Translations under genes and position numbers: made by a program
DNA from: Melieria omissa
Lineage: Eukaryota > Arthropoda > Insecta > Diptera > Ulidiidae
Assembly: GCA_963971225.1 (NCBI GenBank)
Contig: OZ020268.1
Span: 53,866,404-53,930,403 of the forward strand
Reading direction: 5' to 3'
Length of the DNA: 64,000 bases
The notes under the pieces: model-generated
Seen by the model: only the letters and a program-made list of their open reading frames with translations
What the model was told of the DNA's origin: nothing
Databases searched by the model: none
Shown here: positions 34,164 through 44,375 of the stretch, piece after piece
How positions within the stretch are numbered: position 1 is the first letter of the stretch
Layout: each line of letters begins with the position of its first letter

Positions 34164-34329
34164 AGTCCATACAATTTTTTCATTTAGCAAATTATTTTAA
34201 GCATAGATTCTGTACTTCTGTATTTTTGTAATTATGCGCTTGAAAACTGTAAACAAATTAAATGTCTTATTATAACGAAACAAGTTATTGCCGCTTATGT
34301 TTTGATTATTAAAAATTTTCAAGAGTGGT

Positions 34330-34480
34330 AGACATGCTGCCATGCTAGACGGCGCGAAAACAACAGCCCCGAATCGTGTAAGATGGAAGAGTCTTGTGGA
34401 GGCCCTATGCTCCAGAGAGGACTGAACAAGAGAAAAAAAGACATGCTGCCTACAAGCCTATCATGGAAAAGATGGGCAAT
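34330..34480 (+). mobile_element. Interspersed-repeat fragment, likely retroelement
   Basis: About 50 bp around 34384-34436 (start AGATGGAAGAGTCTTGTGGA, reading RWKSLVEALCSRED) closely match a second copy at about 60848-60900. The wording resembles the last codons of non-LTR retrotransposon second frames. No boundaries or target duplications were seen, so the assignment is tentative. Confidence 0.4.
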
Positions 34481-34972
34481 AGGAGAAGCAATACAATAGC
34501 AATACATAATGTCGTCGTTTGAAATAAAGCAAGCAAAAAGAAGTCAAAATAAATCAAGTTGATTCCGTTCATACGAACGTAGATTTTGGACTAATTGATC
34601 TGATTAAACTTGTTCACATTGCTGCGCATCGGAGCATCAACCTTATTTAGGTCATAATGCGGCGAATGGTGCATGTTGCAATTTGAAGATAAATGATTAA
34701 ATTTCAAAATTGACTAAGAGTCCAAAAGGGTCAACTACTAAATTGGTTTAGTGCATGTTTGGTAAATACTTTTAGATAATTTTCATAAGCCTACCCAGCC
34801 GCGTAACGCACTTGACGCCGATTTTTGTACTTTCATTTAGTCATTACGGATACTCTACTTTTGTGTTTTACTTTCGATATTTTTTACTTTCATTTTTTTT
34901 AATAATTGTCACTGTCATTTAATTTGCCATTCGTGTTTCAGCCAAAAGGCATTTAAAAACAAAATTACAAAA

Positions 34973-35350
34973 ATGTCTTACCGTAATTATTGTTGTTGTA
35001 CTGACTGTATTCGTTCTAGAAACCCGTGTAAGAGCTGTACATCCAAACCGAACTATCGGTTGCCAGGGATAATGAACGACGTCAATTTGAGTTGCATATT
35101 ACAAGCCCATTTAGACCGCTGCAAACCGACAAGTTCCTGCAAATGTTCCGACAAAAAAAGTCGGAACTTGTTAAAAAGAAGCTATTGGGCACGGAAAACC
35201 AAATCAACGGAATACATGTTGATCTGCAGTAACTGTGATATGGTAATAGGCTCGTGTGTACAATGGGATAAGAGACATATACACGAGCGCCAACATTGTT
35301 GTGGCCGAGTCAAAATACCATTCACCGACTGTCCGCAATTCTTTTGTTGA
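34973..35350 (+). CDS. Small Cys-rich protein, 125 residues
   Basis: A single exon starts at ATG 34973 after an A-rich leader (AAAATTACAAAA) and stops at 35350. Cys residues come in clusters: YCCCTDC at residues 7-13, CKSC, CKCS, CSNC and HCC near the C-terminus, 17 in all or about 14%. It is basic, with no signal peptide or hydrophobic segment. The start (MSYRNYCCCTDC) resembles that of the 38487 gene (MCDPYYRCCCCARSC), and the leader is similar, so a shared origin is inferred. Paired C-x-x-C spacings could bind zinc or form disulphides; neither is shown. Family not recognised. Confidence 0.72.
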   Translation: MSYRNYCCCTDCIRSRNPCKSCTSKPNYRLPGIMNDVNLSCILQAHLDRCKPTSSCKCSDKKSRNLLKRSYWARKTKSTEYMLICSNCDMVIGSCVQWDKRHIHERQHCCGRVKIPFTDCPQFFC

Positions 35351-35505
35351 AAATCGTTGGATCGAGTGCATCGTCAACAATAGTGGATGTTATATTAACG
35401 TTGAAAAATTGCAATGATTTGTTCACGTGGAGAATTTATTTAACAGTTATTACAAAACAAATATGTTTGAATGTGAGAAACACTTTTGTAATTTTGTTTT
35501 TAAAT

Positions 35506-35511
35506 AATAAA
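35506..35511 (+). promoter_or_regulatory. Poly(A) signal of the 125-residue gene
   Basis: AATAAA about 155 bases after the stop at 35350. Confidence 0.5.
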
Positions 35512-36097
35512 GAAACCGAAAACAGGCACAACAATTGTTAAATAGTTACAACTATAGTTTTTACTGAAGTTGATCAAATAACTGCACTAACGCAAATTTC
35601 AATCAGAAAAAGGCGGATATAATTCTCTATTGAGAACTATATCTGCATTCAGCGTAGCCATGAGAATCAGTTTCGAAGTTTCTCAGCTTCTCACAACGAA
35701 GTGAGAAGTATTTTATGGGATCAAATGTCGGTTCGAAATAAAATCAAATAAATTTGTTGTTCAGTTATAAATAACATTGCAAATTTCCACTTCTATTGTT
35801 CTTGTTTGAAAATTCTATCGGCTTACAAATGAGAGACAAAAGTTGGCAAGTAGTTGCTTCTTCGAGAAGACGGATCCAGCCAATTCAACGATGAGAAGGC
35901 CGTTTGTTTGTTAGTAAAAGGAACTGATTCCGATCAATTGTAAATGAGCCTCGCCTGACTTCAACTAGAAACGCTTGGAACTTTACAGTGACCTAATTGT
36001 CATGGAGTGAATTATTTTTTCCAACGCCCGCACTTGACTGCTTTTTGTATAAAATGTTTAATAGTTTTAATACATTTCTTTTTTTAATAATTTTAAG

Positions 36098-36647
36098 TTA
36101 CTCGATGACGAGAATTATTTGGCTCATTCGCTGAGAATTTAAAGCCATTCGCAAAACATAATTCGTGAGATTTTTTTTTTGACCGCCCGATGGGAGCTTA
36201 TTTCCGGGGTTGCTTTTTAGTGTTGCTTTTCGTTTTATTCTGTATTGCGTGGTGAGTTTCCGGATATTGTAGATTGGAGAGAAACTAGAGTTGAAAGTTG
36301 GAGGTTGTTTGGAAATTAATGTTGAGTGATGATGGTTATGTGTGAGTTTTAAGTGTTGATAGAGAGATGAATGTGTGGCTTTAATGTTGGTAGATGAATT
36401 GATGAATTTGTGTAAATGATGCATTTTGTAAAGTGTCTATTTTATTGTCGTTGAGAAAGGCCAGGTACTGATTAAACCAGGTACTGATTGATTTTAGACC
36501 TTCACGTTCGATTAAGTCTGACTTTACATTATGTTTTAGTAGTAGTGGGTAATCAAATCTGCATTTATTATAATTGCTTATAGGTCTTACTTTATTCCCA
36601 CTTTTCACGTTCTTCCAAAAAATACAACTTTGAGCAACGAGCACCAT
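36098..36647 (-). other. Possible degenerate coding segment on the minus strand
   Basis: Two overlapping frames with fairly coding-like composition lie here. One starts at ATG 36647 and reads through NVKSGNKVRPISNYNK and LKSISTWFNQYLAFL to a stop near 36381. The other (ATG at 36424) ends SGGQKKNLTNYVLRMALNSQ before a stop at 36098. They are in different frames, so this is either a frameshifted gene, a gene with an unseen intron, or chance. No family recognised. Confidence 0.25.
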
Positions 36648-36810
36648 GTTAAGAAGCAACTTTTTGAAATAGCAACACTCATTTAAAAAATTTCAAATTT
36701 TGTTTTTGTCACTATGGTTTTTGTCTTCTGTCTTAAAATTTCTTGTCATTGATTTTCGGCTAATCAAAAATAATACATTAAAGCTTTTCCGAAACTTAAG
36801 AGCGTGTGCA

Positions 36811-37422
36811 ATGTCCCAGTCGAATGGTGTATCGAAGATGGACTATTCTGTCCCGTTTAACATTTTAAGGCGGTTCGGCGAGCACGAACATGATATATCA
36901 AATTACCAGAGAAACAGTAAATCTTGCGGTCATGGAGGTTCTTCAAAACGCCGGTTATGGCCCCATCACTTCAACGGTATACCTGGCTGTACAGGTCAAC
37001 ACACGGTCTTAAAACAGAACCCATGCAAACGTGGCCGGCGTTATGGCAAGAAACCAAAGAAAAAAACAGAATTACCCGTAATTCCGTTTTCAAATCTACC
37101 ATCAACCGATCCAAATTGTAACAAGTACAGCCCTCAGGTGCATAACAATAGGCACTGCAACAAGGCCCACTTTTTTCCACAATACTTGCTCAGGAAAATT
37201 ATAGGAAACAGGAAGTTTACTAAACGAGATCCTGACTACGACTTAGTTGAAAGCGGCTGGAAGAAGGGATTGTTCAAATTATATAATAACGTTTGCGGCG
37301 GTCTACAGATTCAGGACGAAAGCGAAAATTACTCAACTAATCAAGCAAGCCGATCACCGCATTCGCGTAATGATTCGAGAGAGCATATCCGCCGTGGGCA
37401 CAAAAAACTCAAATTTCTTTGA
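36811..37422 (+). CDS. Paralogue of the Asn/Gly-rich gene, 203 residues, shortened N-terminus
   Basis: The ATG at 36811 is the first in frame; the frame is open upstream but has no other ATG. The protein aligns with the N-terminal 120 residues of the 38487 gene: CAMSQSNG with CAMSLSNW, FNGIPGCTGQ with FSGIPGCTAR, and ELPVIPFSNLPSTDPNCNKY with RPLIPFAHLPSGGPDVDKY. DNA similarity extends left of the ATG into the part that encodes the CCCCARSC start in the other copy, so the original start appears lost here and an internal Met is used. It lacks the Asn/Gly array and ends basic (RRGHKKLKFL). No membrane segment. Function unknown. Confidence 0.65.
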   Translation: MSQSNGVSKMDYSVPFNILRRFGEHEHDISNYQRNSKSCGHGGSSKRRLWPHHFNGIPGCTGQHTVLKQNPCKRGRRYGKKPKKKTELPVIPFSNLPSTDPNCNKYSPQVHNNRHCNKAHFFPQYLLRKIIGNRKFTKRDPDYDLVESGWKKGLFKLYNNVCGGLQIQDESENYSTNQASRSPHSRNDSREHIRRGHKKLKFL

Positions 37423-37480
37423 GTCACTTTGGTTTTCATGGATGATAAGCATAATTTTAAAAGATAACATAAAATCCATT

Positions 37481-37486
37481 ATTAAA
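37481..37486 (+). promoter_or_regulatory. Variant poly(A) signal of the 203-residue gene
   Basis: ATTAAA 59 bases after the stop at 37422, ahead of the Tc1-like remnant. An AATAAA at 37827-37832 is an alternative. Confidence 0.3.
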
Positions 37487-37544
37487 AATATGAACCTACG
37501 ATATCGTATAAAATCACACAGGTAGGACAATTCGCAAATATCCG

Positions 37545-37800
37545 ATACTCAACAAACTCTAAAACTTAACCCTATTGAGCACATGCGGGAAATATTCAAT
37601 TGGAACCTCAACAAATGAACAACATTCAAGAAATTAGATTTTAAAATGGCTCTAAATAAGGAATTGTCATATATATATCGTCTGAAGTTACTCAAAACCT
37701 GATCAATGCGAATCTTGATAAGATTTCATGCTGTTCTTAATGGAAAAGGAGGCCAAACAAATACTGATTCACCTATTTACGTTAGTTAAAATAGTTTGAA
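37545..37800 (+). pseudogene. Tc1-type transposase C-terminal remnant
   Basis: Translation at about 37558-37615 gives LKLNPIEHMREIFNWNLNK then a stop. This matches the conserved DLNPIENLW block around the last catalytic residue of Tc1-like transposases. Weaker likeness continues to about 37775, ending with NGKGGQTNTDSP, which stands for the KGGxTKY end of this family. Stops and frame changes show it is dead. No inverted termini were found. Confidence 0.55.
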
Positions 37801-37829
37801 AAAACAAAAATTATGTAAGAGCAAACAAT

Positions 37830-38486
37830 AAAACACTATGCAAACCATGTATTTCATACAAGTATTGGTAGTTTTATATACATATGAGAAAATTTTGATG
37901 TAAGAGGAAAAGTATTTGCTGCAGTTGACGGGGCTCGGTGCGTTTGAGCACTGCAAAATAGGCCGTAAGTTGACTCAGCCAGAAAGCCATTCTTTCGGCA
38001 GCGGCCTTTTTAGCTGGAAATTAAAAATATTGATGCCATGTAGAGTAATGCTTATGCTCGGCGCTCTGTTCATGAGATTTTAGATCAATTTTTAATTCGG
38101 TAAGATTATAGCACGCTTACGAAAACAAAAACTATCGTTTTGTTGTTGTTGCTTTGCAAACAAGTCTGTAAATTTTGATTACATTTTTAATATTTTTGTT
38201 TTTACTTTAAACAATGCAATGCTATGCCAATGCATCACGAGTACAACAACAACAAAAGTAAGAAGAAAATATACACGTTACTAATACCACTACGAGACCA
38301 CCTTGGAATATATCGAAATAAAATACATATTGCCAAATCCACTGATCATTAAGAAATTTTTTTAGTTTTTTTTTGTGTCTTCAAATTTCATTTCATTTCG
38401 ATTTTCGTTTGATTCAGGCAGTGTAGCAACCGAAAACAGCAACAAAATTTTGGCCAATCAAAAACATTAATTACAAAAATACAAAA
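37830..38486. other. Intergenic region, no feature seen
   Basis: No coding frame is supported. It contains the leader of the next gene (GGCCAATCAAAAACATTAAT just before its ATG), which resembles the sequence upstream of 36811 (GGCTAATCAAAAATAATACA). Confidence 0.4.
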
Positions 38487-40307
38487 ATGTGCGATCCGTA
38501 CTATAGATGTTGCTGTTGTGCAAGATCGTGTGCAATGTCCCTTTCCAATTGGGCAACGAACACGGAATGTCCCTTTCCGTTGGACGATTGGAAATGGTTC
38601 GGCAAATACGATAATGGTGTATCGGATAATCGGCAACGCGCTAACACTGGCATCGATAAAGATCAGCCGCTGTTGGCCCCCTTCAGTGGTATACCTGGTT
38701 GTACAGCCCGTATGATGTTGTACTTGATGTTAAAAGAAGACCTTTGCGATCCTGATGACTGCGATTGCGGCAACGATAAAACTAAACGACCCCTAATTCC
38801 GTTTGCTCATTTACCATCAGGCGGCCCAGACGTCGATAAGTACGGTAACAAACTATATTTCGATAAGTACGGTAACAAAATCAGCAACACAACACAGCAC
38901 TTGCTTAATATGCTTGTAAAAAAAGCAAATTCTACCGGACGAAACGCTGGGAGCGGTCATGGTAACAATAACGGAAACGGTTACGGTAATGGTTACGGTA
39001 ATGGTTACGGTTACGGTAATGGCAACGGTAATGGTAACGGTTATGGTAATGGTAACGGTTATGGTAATGGTAACGGTAGGGATAATGGTAACGGTAACGG
39101 TATGGGTAATGGTAACGGTAGGGGTAATGGTAACGGTAACGGTAGGGGTAATGGTAACGGTAGGGGTAATGGTAACGGTAACGGTAGGGGTAATGGTAAC
39201 GGTAGGGGTAATGGTAACGGTAACGGTAGGGGTAATGGTATGGGTTACGGTAATGGTATGGGTAACGATAATGGTTATGGTAACAATAACGGTAACAATA
39301 ATTCTAACGATAACCGTTACGGTAACAATAACCCGAATAGTGACGGTCGCGGAAACAATAATTCTAACGGTAACAATAATTCTAGCGATAACAACAGTCA
39401 CGGAAACAAAAACGATAACCCTTACGATCTTAGTAATACCGGTAACAGTAATAAAAACTCTAACGATAACGGTAACAAACACAATGACGGTAAAGGTAAC
39501 GCTGCTGGCGGTTGGCCGCATGATTTATATAAATTGTATGGCAATATTGCCGGCGGCGCAAATGAGGACAAACGCACTGATTCAGACTCAAAAAATGGAA
39601 ACAAAGACGGAGGACCACTGCTTCCGAAAACCTTAAGTTTTGGAGACGAGCTGAATCAAGACAAAAACCGAAACTGGGACCCAAACCATGGAGGAAATCG
39701 AAAGAAAAACAAGGACTCACACATCAGATACCTATTAAATCAATATGGATACACACCCAACGAGCACCACCACTATACGAAATCGGTAATTGGCTTCCAA
39801 CCAACGCTCTATCATCAGCCATTCAGCCGGCAAACACAGATAACCTGGTCGAATCACGGAATAAATAAAGAAAAGGAAATATTCGAAAAGCTGTTGGGTG
39901 AATATATAGCGGCTGCAAAACAAGAGCGACAAGTCGAACAGATCGACGACGCTGAAAGGGAAGAAATAGAGAAGGCGGTGCTCCAAAAAATGTACAACCG
40001 CCGCAGCACACGTACTTTGATGAAGAAACGCGCGGAACTCCAAGACTCAGAAATATCGCATATGAAGAGCAAATCAAGTAGTATATTTAAACACATGCGT
40101 CGAAGTCCCTCGTCACGCAGTACCCTGGCAATGCGACGCTCAATGAAGCTGGCAAAACCAGGTATAAAGCAACCCTTGCCCGAAACTGCACGCCCAAGTG
40201 AAGTAATAGAGCACACAAGGAAGCTAATGAAAAAACCCAGTGTCGTCATTAGACGAACCGTGTATAGAAAACCAAGTACAATGCATGCGGGTTCATCTCA
40301 TAAATAA
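38487..40307 (+). CDS. Cys N-terminus, Asn/Gly-repeat protein, 606 residues
   Basis: The ATG at 38487 (AAAAATGTG) opens a single exon. The N-terminus has a tight Cys run (YRCCCCARSC), then a conserved stretch shared with the 36811 gene (FSGIPGC, LIPFAHLP). Residues about 155-300 are a low-complexity array of GNGNGRGNGNGYGN units, followed by Asn/Ser-rich sequence to about residue 340. The C-terminal 260 residues are unique, with YLLNQYGYTPNEHHHYTKS, an amphipathic acidic-basic helix region (about 450-500) and a strongly basic tail (RRSPSSRSTLAMRRSMK). No signal peptide or membrane helix. Family not recognised; a flexible structural or assembly protein is inferred. Confidence 0.75.
   Translation: MCDPYYRCCCCARSCAMSLSNWATNTECPFPLDDWKWFGKYDNGVSDNRQRANTGIDKDQPLLAPFSGIPGCTARMMLYLMLKEDLCDPDDCDCGNDKTKRPLIPFAHLPSGGPDVDKYGNKLYFDKYGNKISNTTQHLLNMLVKKANSTGRNAGSGHGNNNGNGYGNGYGNGYGYGNGNGNGNGYGNGNGYGNGNGRDNGNGNGMGNGNGRGNGNGNGRGNGNGRGNGNGNGRGNGNGRGNGNGNGRGNGMGYGNGMGNDNGYGNNNGNNNSNDNRYGNNNPNSDGRGNNNSNGNNNSSDNNSHGNKNDNPYDLSNTGNSNKNSNDNGNKHNDGKGNAAGGWPHDLYKLYGNIAGGANEDKRTDSDSKNGNKDGGPLLPKTLSFGDELNQDKNRNWDPNHGGNRKKNKDSHIRYLLNQYGYTPNEHHHYTKSVIGFQPTLYHQPFSRQTQITWSNHGINKEKEIFEKLLGEYIAAAKQERQVEQIDDAEREEIEKAVLQKMYNRRSTRTLMKKRAELQDSEISHMKSKSSSIFKHMRRSPSSRSTLAMRRSMKLAKPGIKQPLPETARPSEVIEHTRKLMKKPSVVIRRTVYRKPSTMHAGSSHK
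38957..39300 (+). repeat. GGTAAYGGTARR minisatellite encoding Asn-Gly
   Basis: Hexamer-based array of GGTAAC/GGTAAT with GGTAGG and GGTTAY variants and longer 24-bp groupings, all in frame. Because every unit is a multiple of three, length changes do not break the frame. The shifted plus frame gives a Val/Thr-rich product that I treat as an artefact. Confidence 0.85.
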
Positions 40308-40370
40308 CTCGGTTCTTTTAGATAATGTCTGGTATCGCAGCAACGACAACTGCGTACATAAATTACAACA

Positions 40371-40376
40371 AATAAA
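40371..40376 (+). promoter_or_regulatory. Poly(A) signal of the Asn/Gly-repeat gene
   Basis: AATAAA 63 bases after the stop at 40307. Confidence 0.55.
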
Positions 40377-41830
40377 AGTTGCACTAATGCCTATTAATTA
40401 TTATCGATAAATATTCACTAAAATTCATATTGATGCTGTGTATTGGAAAAATAGTGCAACATGCAAAGCGACACAACAACACAATCAATTTATATAAAAG
40501 AGAAGAAAACGTATACAAATGTATCTGTCCCTAAGCATAGTATCACTAAATTCGCACTGATGATAATGATTTGTAGATAATAATGCGTTGCATTCGTGTA
40601 CGATTTATTTAAAATGTAATACAGTTGCCTGTTGCAAACATTTTTGTAATTTTGTATTTAATATTTTTTAAATTATAAAGTTTATATTGAACCATTCTTT
40701 ACAAAGCAGACAAATAAAAATCTTGCAAACACCAAAATTGAATACTTAGCTTTATTGTAATGTGAACGTGGTAACGGAAGATTTACGTTAAGAAGGATAG
40801 TTTGCGGCGTAAAGTTAAACTGAAATCTGGGCGCTCGCAAAGGTTCGGAAATGACAAGTGCTTTCTGTAACAGTAACAGTGGAATAACGCGAACAACACC
40901 GATTGACCCGTTCAACTGTCCACGGGCACTTAAAAGCTATTGAGGAAAAGTGTCACCGTCATAAGATGGCAGAAATTAACTTGCAATAAAGGTCATATAT
41001 TAATAGCTTGCACTGAGGCGCTGAGGTGTTTTGATCAGGAGAGTCGAGACACTGTATGCAGAATACTTTAGCATGTTCGGATCTTGTAAAATAATTGCTA
41101 ATTCTAAACATAAAGGTAATTTGATATCTCAGTTAGTATGCAAACCAATCAAGCACTAATCTTAACACATAGAATTCTCTGTCCCAATTGACAGATTTAT
41201 TATCGCTTAAACGCTATTTGTCAAATTTCTACAGTATTTTTATTTAACATGCCGAACATCCGCTAAGAACAAAATTTCCAAAACATAGCCTTTATAGGCG
41301 TCAAAACTGGGTAAAGAAGTTATATATATGGATAAGATGATTAAATAAGCCTATTAACTTTAAAATGAATACATGTTAATTTTTTGTATGGGCTAAAAGG
41401 TCACTAAGTAAAAAGTGAAAACTTTACTCTATCCCGAATATCTTAAAATCCTAATAACATACTGAAACACGTCTGCTAAATTGTAATCTTAATCAGTGAA
41501 AATTCGGCACGTACTTTCAATGTTTCCGCAACGTTTGGCAAAGTTAGAAATGGGTTAGGAAGTTTTATGGAGAAAGGTAGCATTCAGATAATAATTATTG
41601 GTTCTTGCCACTGCTGGGACATTTGATAGTTTCGAATAAAAACAAACTACAACTTTAAAAATCAAAATTCCAAATCATGTTTTTCTATTGACATTTGGCA
41701 TTATATACAAAAAAAATATATTAAAAAAATACTAAGCACGCATTTTTGCGATATGCAAATTTTAAAATCTAAATTGCAAACTGAAACTAAAGTTGAATAA
41801 CGCTGAAAGCAGAGAAGCGAAATTACAGAA
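40377..41830. other. Intergenic, no feature seen
   Basis: AT-rich sequence with no supported coding frame, RNA gene or recognised repeat. The leader of the next gene ends GAAATTACAGAA before its ATG. Confidence 0.45.
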
Positions 41831-43207
41831 ATGGCCTTCAGAGAAATAGGAAAATTGGTAGGCACATGCTTCAAGCAGATACCCCTATGTGGAGCGGAGT
41901 GCACCAATGACAACAGCCCCTTCATGCGTTACATCAAACGTTGGATATTCATTGAGGAGCAGAAAAAACTGCACCGCAACATTCGTTTAAAAAAACTTGG
42001 ACATGTGTCCTTAACGGCCCGTGAAGCCGAAACGAATTTCGAAAATATAGCGAAAACCACAGCTAAAAGAATGATGAAATCTACAACCCAACCGCCTGGC
42101 CACCGAATTACTGCATATCTCGCTGCAAAGAAAATCAAACGTATTTCGCCGGAACTACTAGATATGCTCAAACATCGTCCACGACGCCGGATCAGCTTGA
42201 TGAAGCGAACCAATGGATTTAAGGATTCAAATTATGAACAAACAAGGCTTAAATATTTGGGTGAAATGGATCCAAACTTGGCGGCATATTTGCGTAACGA
42301 AATGGATGCGGGCGGCATGATCAATGAAATCTATGGCATTAATTATTACAGCCGCGGGACATTATACGACGACGCGACCAACGACATAATGGAGTTTATG
42401 AATCTAGACACCGTTCTACAGCTTTTGGAACTCATAAAGCATAATTTGCCGCTGACAAACGAACAACAGTTATTCTTGAACAGATTTTTACAGGCCCTCA
42501 CTGAGTTGAATGCGGAGCAGTTGGCCACATACTTGGCGATATTGCGCGAACGCGGCGTACTCACACCGGAAGTGATGCACTTTCTGAACAAGGCACTTAT
42601 GGCATTGGCTGACACAATCGGTGGCGTTCAAGTGACTATGCTGGTCAATGCGTTTCAAATCGCGACTGAAGCGGCTTTGCGCAATATTCGCAAGACGCCT
42701 TTAAAGCACGGCCATCTTTTACTCTCTGACTTTACACGCCACGCTATGACCAGAGAAAGTCAAATAATGCGACACATGTCAGGCTTCTTCGATGACCTGG
42801 ACGAATTCGACGACGAAATCGAAGAAAAACTTCCTCGACGTTCAAGACCAACAATTATATTTCATCCATTCCAAGGAAAGCGCCTTATAAGAAAGGGCCG
42901 CTTTCTACCCCAAGATACCGAAGGCTTTGTTCGACCAATAAAATTGATTCCGCCGTGGGAAGAATTCAAGCAGGAATTCAAAAAGGCATTAGAAAACCGA
43001 ATGTCAAGAATCTTAGACATGCCGTCTTCAATGCGTATAAAACCCAAAGAAATTTCAAGGCGTTTGGGGCAATCTTTCTCAGATTGGAAGAAGGAAAACA
43101 GTAACCATGCGCAGCACTCACTAAAGTCTCTAAAATCCACGAGCAGTGTAGTACGTTTTCAGGATGCTCCACGCCCACCACGAAGATCGACAATCCGACC
43201 GTACTAA
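41831..43207 (+). CDS. Basic helical protein, 458 residues, family unknown
   Basis: A single exon from ATG 41831 to TAA. Residues 1-150 are basic (RYIKRWIFIEEQKKLHRN, KHRPRRRISLMKR). Residues about 190-290 are a run of amphipathic leucine-rich helices (VLQLLELIKHNLPLTNEQ, FLNRFLQALTELNAEQLATY, MHFLNKALMALADTIGG) without the length or continuity of membrane spans. An acidic hinge (FFDDLDEFDDEIEEKLPRR) follows, then a Pro/Arg-rich C-terminus. It has few Cys and no tandem repeats, unlike its neighbours, and is the best-ordered protein in the cluster. I do not recognise a domain; a helical scaffold is only inference. Confidence 0.75.
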   Translation: MAFREIGKLVGTCFKQIPLCGAECTNDNSPFMRYIKRWIFIEEQKKLHRNIRLKKLGHVSLTAREAETNFENIAKTTAKRMMKSTTQPPGHRITAYLAAKKIKRISPELLDMLKHRPRRRISLMKRTNGFKDSNYEQTRLKYLGEMDPNLAAYLRNEMDAGGMINEIYGINYYSRGTLYDDATNDIMEFMNLDTVLQLLELIKHNLPLTNEQQLFLNRFLQALTELNAEQLATYLAILRERGVLTPEVMHFLNKALMALADTIGGVQVTMLVNAFQIATEAALRNIRKTPLKHGHLLLSDFTRHAMTRESQIMRHMSGFFDDLDEFDDEIEEKLPRRSRPTIIFHPFQGKRLIRKGRFLPQDTEGFVRPIKLIPPWEEFKQEFKKALENRMSRILDMPSSMRIKPKEISRRLGQSFSDWKKENSNHAQHSLKSLKSTSSVVRFQDAPRPPRRSTIRPY

Positions 43208-43620
43208 GCTTACTACGGGGCTACGATTCATAAGGCGGCAAATGCCGATGCACTGCACACAATAGGAAAATCGTCAATTGTATCTAACGATTACTGATTT
43301 TCCTAATGTGGTAAATTGCAGTGCACGACATTTTTATCGCCTGCATTTTTGACTATATATACTTTACTCTACAAATAGTCAATTATCTTAACGTATTTCG
43401 TGTAAGTGTGAAAATAATTTGTATGGATGATACGTATCCATTATCTTTATTTTCAATATCATTTATATAATTTTTCTTCAAAACTTACAAGCACACGCTC
43501 ACGCTTTTCAAAATATTATGAAATTGAAAACGAGAGTTTACAAAAAAAAATTTTAAAAGGAAATACATGAAAGACTATTTACCTTATGATGAAAAGAACG
43601 GAAATTTTGAATTTGAAAAA
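43208..43620. other. Intergenic, no feature seen
   Basis: 3' flank of the helical-protein gene. No perfect AATAAA close to the stop and no coding frame supported. Confidence 0.4.
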
Positions 43621-43639
43621 ATTTTTTTTTGCGCTTATC

Positions 43640-44375
43640 CAATCGGTAAATTTTTATTTTCTCAACGTTGGCAATACTTTTATTGGTGTTTTGTCAAATT
43701 TTGACGCATATCGTAAGATAAGTATTCGATTGGCCTCTATACGAAGAAGTCGAAAAATTGTTGTGTGGCGATTTTTGATGTGGCCATGAGATGATTTCTA
43801 ACGCAGACAGCGACCCAAAATTCATAGAACGCATCATTACTGGTGACGAAACATGGGTTTATCAATTTGATATGCCGACCAAACAACAATCGCCCGAATG
43901 GTGCTTCGAAAATGAGCCAAGCCGAAGAGAGAAGTTCAAAGTTTTGCTGACGGTTTTCTTCAATATTCGTGGTGTGCTGCACTATTCCTTCCGGAGAACC
44001 AAACGGTCAATAAAGAATACTATTCAGGCGTTATGCGTCTTTTGCGTGAAGCCATTCGCCAAAAAAAGTCCGACTTGTGGAAGAACAATTCATGGATTTT
44101 ACACCACGATAATGCGCTATTTCATACGACCTTGATTATTTCGGAATTTTTAGCCAAAAATTCAACCAATGTCATTACCCATGGCCCAGTGTAACTTTTT
44201 TCTATTTCCCAAACTCAAATTCCCGTTGCGGGCAACGCGTAAAAGATAATTCGCTGCGTGAGTTGAAGGCCAAACCCATAAAAAATGTAAGGAAAATTGG
44301 ATCAAACGTTGGCGTACATGTATTGACGCAGGAGCAGAGTATTTTGAAGGGGATAATAAAGACATTTATTAAAAA
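43640..44375 (+). pseudogene. Decayed mariner transposase, middle and C-terminal part
   Basis: An open stretch (43791-44135) reads FIERIITGDETWVYQFDMP and then KVLLTVFFNIRGVLHY, the region of the first catalytic Asp. The frame then shifts to LWKNNSWILHHDNALFHTTL (second catalytic Asp) and EFLAKNSTNVI, with stops after that. It is a different lineage from the 1906 element and closer in wording to the 3932 copy (DYLAKNSVNVVPQ). No clear inverted termini or TA duplication could be placed. Confidence 0.72.

Noticed and set aside
38853..39636. Val/Thr-rich open frames in both strands over the Asn/Gly array
   Set aside because: They are frame-shifted readings of the GGTAAY minisatellite; the Asn/Gly frame has the conserved paralogous flanks.
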